14,856 nt of DNA from JAKAWW01 sp049966775 (lineage in GTDB: Archaea; Micrarchaeota; Micrarchaeia; Micrarchaeales; Micrarchaeaceae). Position 1 is the stretch's first letter, and each line of letters begins with the position of its first letter. Both the position numbers and the translations under genes were made by a program. Below are positions 14,217 to 14,856 of the stretch, piece after piece. Under the pieces are notes generated by a model. It had not been told where the DNA came from and did no database searches. It was given only the letters and a program-made list of their open reading frames with translations. The stretch lies in contig JBMFTZ010000023.1 of the NCBI GenBank assembly GCA_049966775.1, forward strand, positions 1 through 14,856, given 5' to 3'.

Positions 14217-14240
14217 CAATATATAATCAGATATATAATA
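14217..14240 (-). promoter_or_regulatory. Aldehyde dehydrogenase promoter region with two TATA-like boxes
   Basis: On the minus strand two elements, ATTATATATTG (centre near 14223) and TATTATATATC (centre near 14235), precede the gene. The nearer would give a leaderless mRNA from the ATG at 14199; the farther would give a leader of about 10 nt. Confidence 0.45.
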
Positions 14241-14259
14241 TGACATAAGAGCTTCGCCC

Positions 14260-14729
14260 TTATAAACCTATCGCGTGCGGGTTCTCTCCGCTGACAATGT
14301 CGATGGTATCCTCGCACGCGGTAAGCCTTTCTGTGAGTTGCTGCGCATCTCCGCAAACCTCCTACATCCTTCTTCGTTCAAGAGATCGTACGCAAATGTG
14401 GTAAACCTGTACTCGCCTTTATATTTTGGAAGGGATGCATTTTTGTCTTTCTTTGCTCTCTTCATAAAAGACCTGAAACTAGAATCTAGTTCTTTTAACG
14501 CATATTTCAAAGTTTTCGAATGGGCAATTTTATATGTGGTGTGTGCCTTCTTTATCTTCGGAAGTGAATTCTGCTGGTCAATATACGTGAGTTGCCTACC
14601 TTCATTTAATGCCTTGAGCAGTTCTGCAAGAGCATAGTTGTATACAAGCCTGCATTTTTCTGATATTTCGGAGAGTATCTTTTCCTGCGCATTTGCCGGC
14701 TTTATCTCTATGCGCATTGCAAGCTGCAT
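14260..14729 (-). pseudogene. TnpB (IS200/IS605 OrfB) remnant, internally deleted
   Basis: From the ATG at 14729 the first 110 or so residues are a TnpB N-terminus: RIEIKPANAQEKILSEISEK with CRLVYNYAL, then QQNSLPKIKK, a TLKYALKELDSSFRSFMKRAK helix region and LPKYKGEYRFTTFAY. Whole TnpB proteins are about 350-420 residues; here the RuvC-like nuclease core and zinc finger are absent. The frame runs on to a TAG at 14268 with unrelated sequence. In another frame, 14260-14325 reads LTACEDTIDIVSGENPHAI and a stop, like the 'TACGD' tail at TnpB C-termini. The simplest reading is a large internal deletion plus a frameshift near 14325. It cannot be an active RNA-guided nuclease. A TATA box about 31 nt before the ATG survives, so transcription is possible. 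Confidence 0.75.
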
Positions 14730-14753
14730 TTTTATCGTTTACTTTACTACACA

Positions 14754-14767
14754 AAAGTATATAAAAG
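14754..14767 (-). promoter_or_regulatory. TATA box upstream of the TnpB remnant
   Basis: ACTTTTATATACTT on the minus strand is a TATA box centred near 14760, about 31 nt before the TnpB ATG, which predicts a nearly leaderless transcript. It is too close (about 19 nt) to the plus-strand ATG at 14779 to serve that gene well. Confidence 0.4.
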
Positions 14768-14778
14768 TTGCGTTATAT

Positions 14779-14856
14779 ATGGAATACGACATAAAATCCA
14801 ACCTGCTCTCGTTCACTCTTCTGAAGAAGTTCTGGAACGCCCTCTGGAGCCTTATG
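14779..14856 (+). CDS. Start of an unidentified gene, truncated by the window edge
   Basis: An ATG at 14779 opens a frame that continues to the end of the window without a stop: 26 residues beginning MEYDIKSNLLSFTLLKKFWN and continuing with ALWSLM. The mix of charged and hydrophobic residues looks coding, and the gene would be divergent from the TnpB remnant. No Shine-Dalgarno motif is visible; a T-rich element around 14741-14750 could be a weak promoter for a leaderless transcript. The family cannot be judged from this length. Confidence 0.4.
   Translation, partial: MEYDIKSNLLSFTLLKKFWNALWSLM

Noticed and set aside
14263..14271. TATA-like CCTTATAAACC as a further promoter
   Set aside because: It lies over the TnpB tail stop, 65 nt from the dehydrogenase start, and two nearer boxes explain that gene better.
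1..14856. CRISPR array, toxin-antitoxin pair, phage or defence island
   Set aside because: No regularly spaced repeats, no paired small genes with toxin motifs, and no phage structural or restriction genes were seen. The TnpB remnant lacks its nuclease core.

Overview
The window is archaeal. It carries the archaeal RNA polymerase subunit K, an SMC protein, an archaeal/Sec11-type signal peptidase, a PAC2-family protein, geranylgeranyl reductase and polyprenyl diphosphate synthase (ether-lipid enzymes). It also has TATA-box promoters about 25-30 nt before start codons and a tRNA-Leu with a short bulge-helix-bulge-like intron. The compact layout, short leaders, a small doubly repeated basic protein of a kind I associate with DPANN genomes, and protein style suggest a Micrarchaeota (ARMAN-2-like) or related DPANN lineage. 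That placement is inference, not shown by a marker gene.

Layout. 1-225: decayed N-terminal piece of an IS5-like transposase on the minus strand, running off the left edge. 316-4736: smc followed 8 nt later by a membrane signal peptidase, both minus, probably one operon. 4895-5491: C-terminal remnant of an IS4/IS1634-type transposase on the plus strand. 5650-5862: a small hydrophobic protein. 5974-7065 (minus) and 7123-7881 (plus): an M50 site-2-type protease and an ICC-like metallophosphoesterase, divergent from one symmetric TATA box. 7872-9523 (minus): geranylgeranyl reductase then rpoK. 9689-10801 (plus): polyprenyl diphosphate synthase, divergent from the reductase. 10852-11705 (minus): PAC2-family protein and tRNA-Leu(UAA). 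11870-12094 (plus): the duplicated basic protein. 12121-14199 (minus): a RocA-like aldehyde dehydrogenase and a DUF192 protein. 14260-14729 (minus): a gutted TnpB remnant. 14779-14856 (plus): start of an unidentified gene.

How the genes relate. The reductase and prenyl synthase probably both serve isoprenoid/ether-lipid synthesis from one divergent promoter region. SMC with signal peptidase, and reductase with rpoK, look like housekeeping genes that share transcripts rather than pathways. Most of the window is core chromosome; three degraded insertion-sequence remnants show past mobile-element activity. I found no CRISPR array, toxin-antitoxin pair, phage genes or obvious new defence system. 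The observations best worth a second look are the tRNA-Leu D-loop intron, the two-repeat basic protein, the shared symmetric TATA box, the prenyl synthase chain-length residues and the long insert in the signal peptidase. Several starts given here differ from the longest open frame because promoter, Shine-Dalgarno or homology evidence supports a shorter protein.
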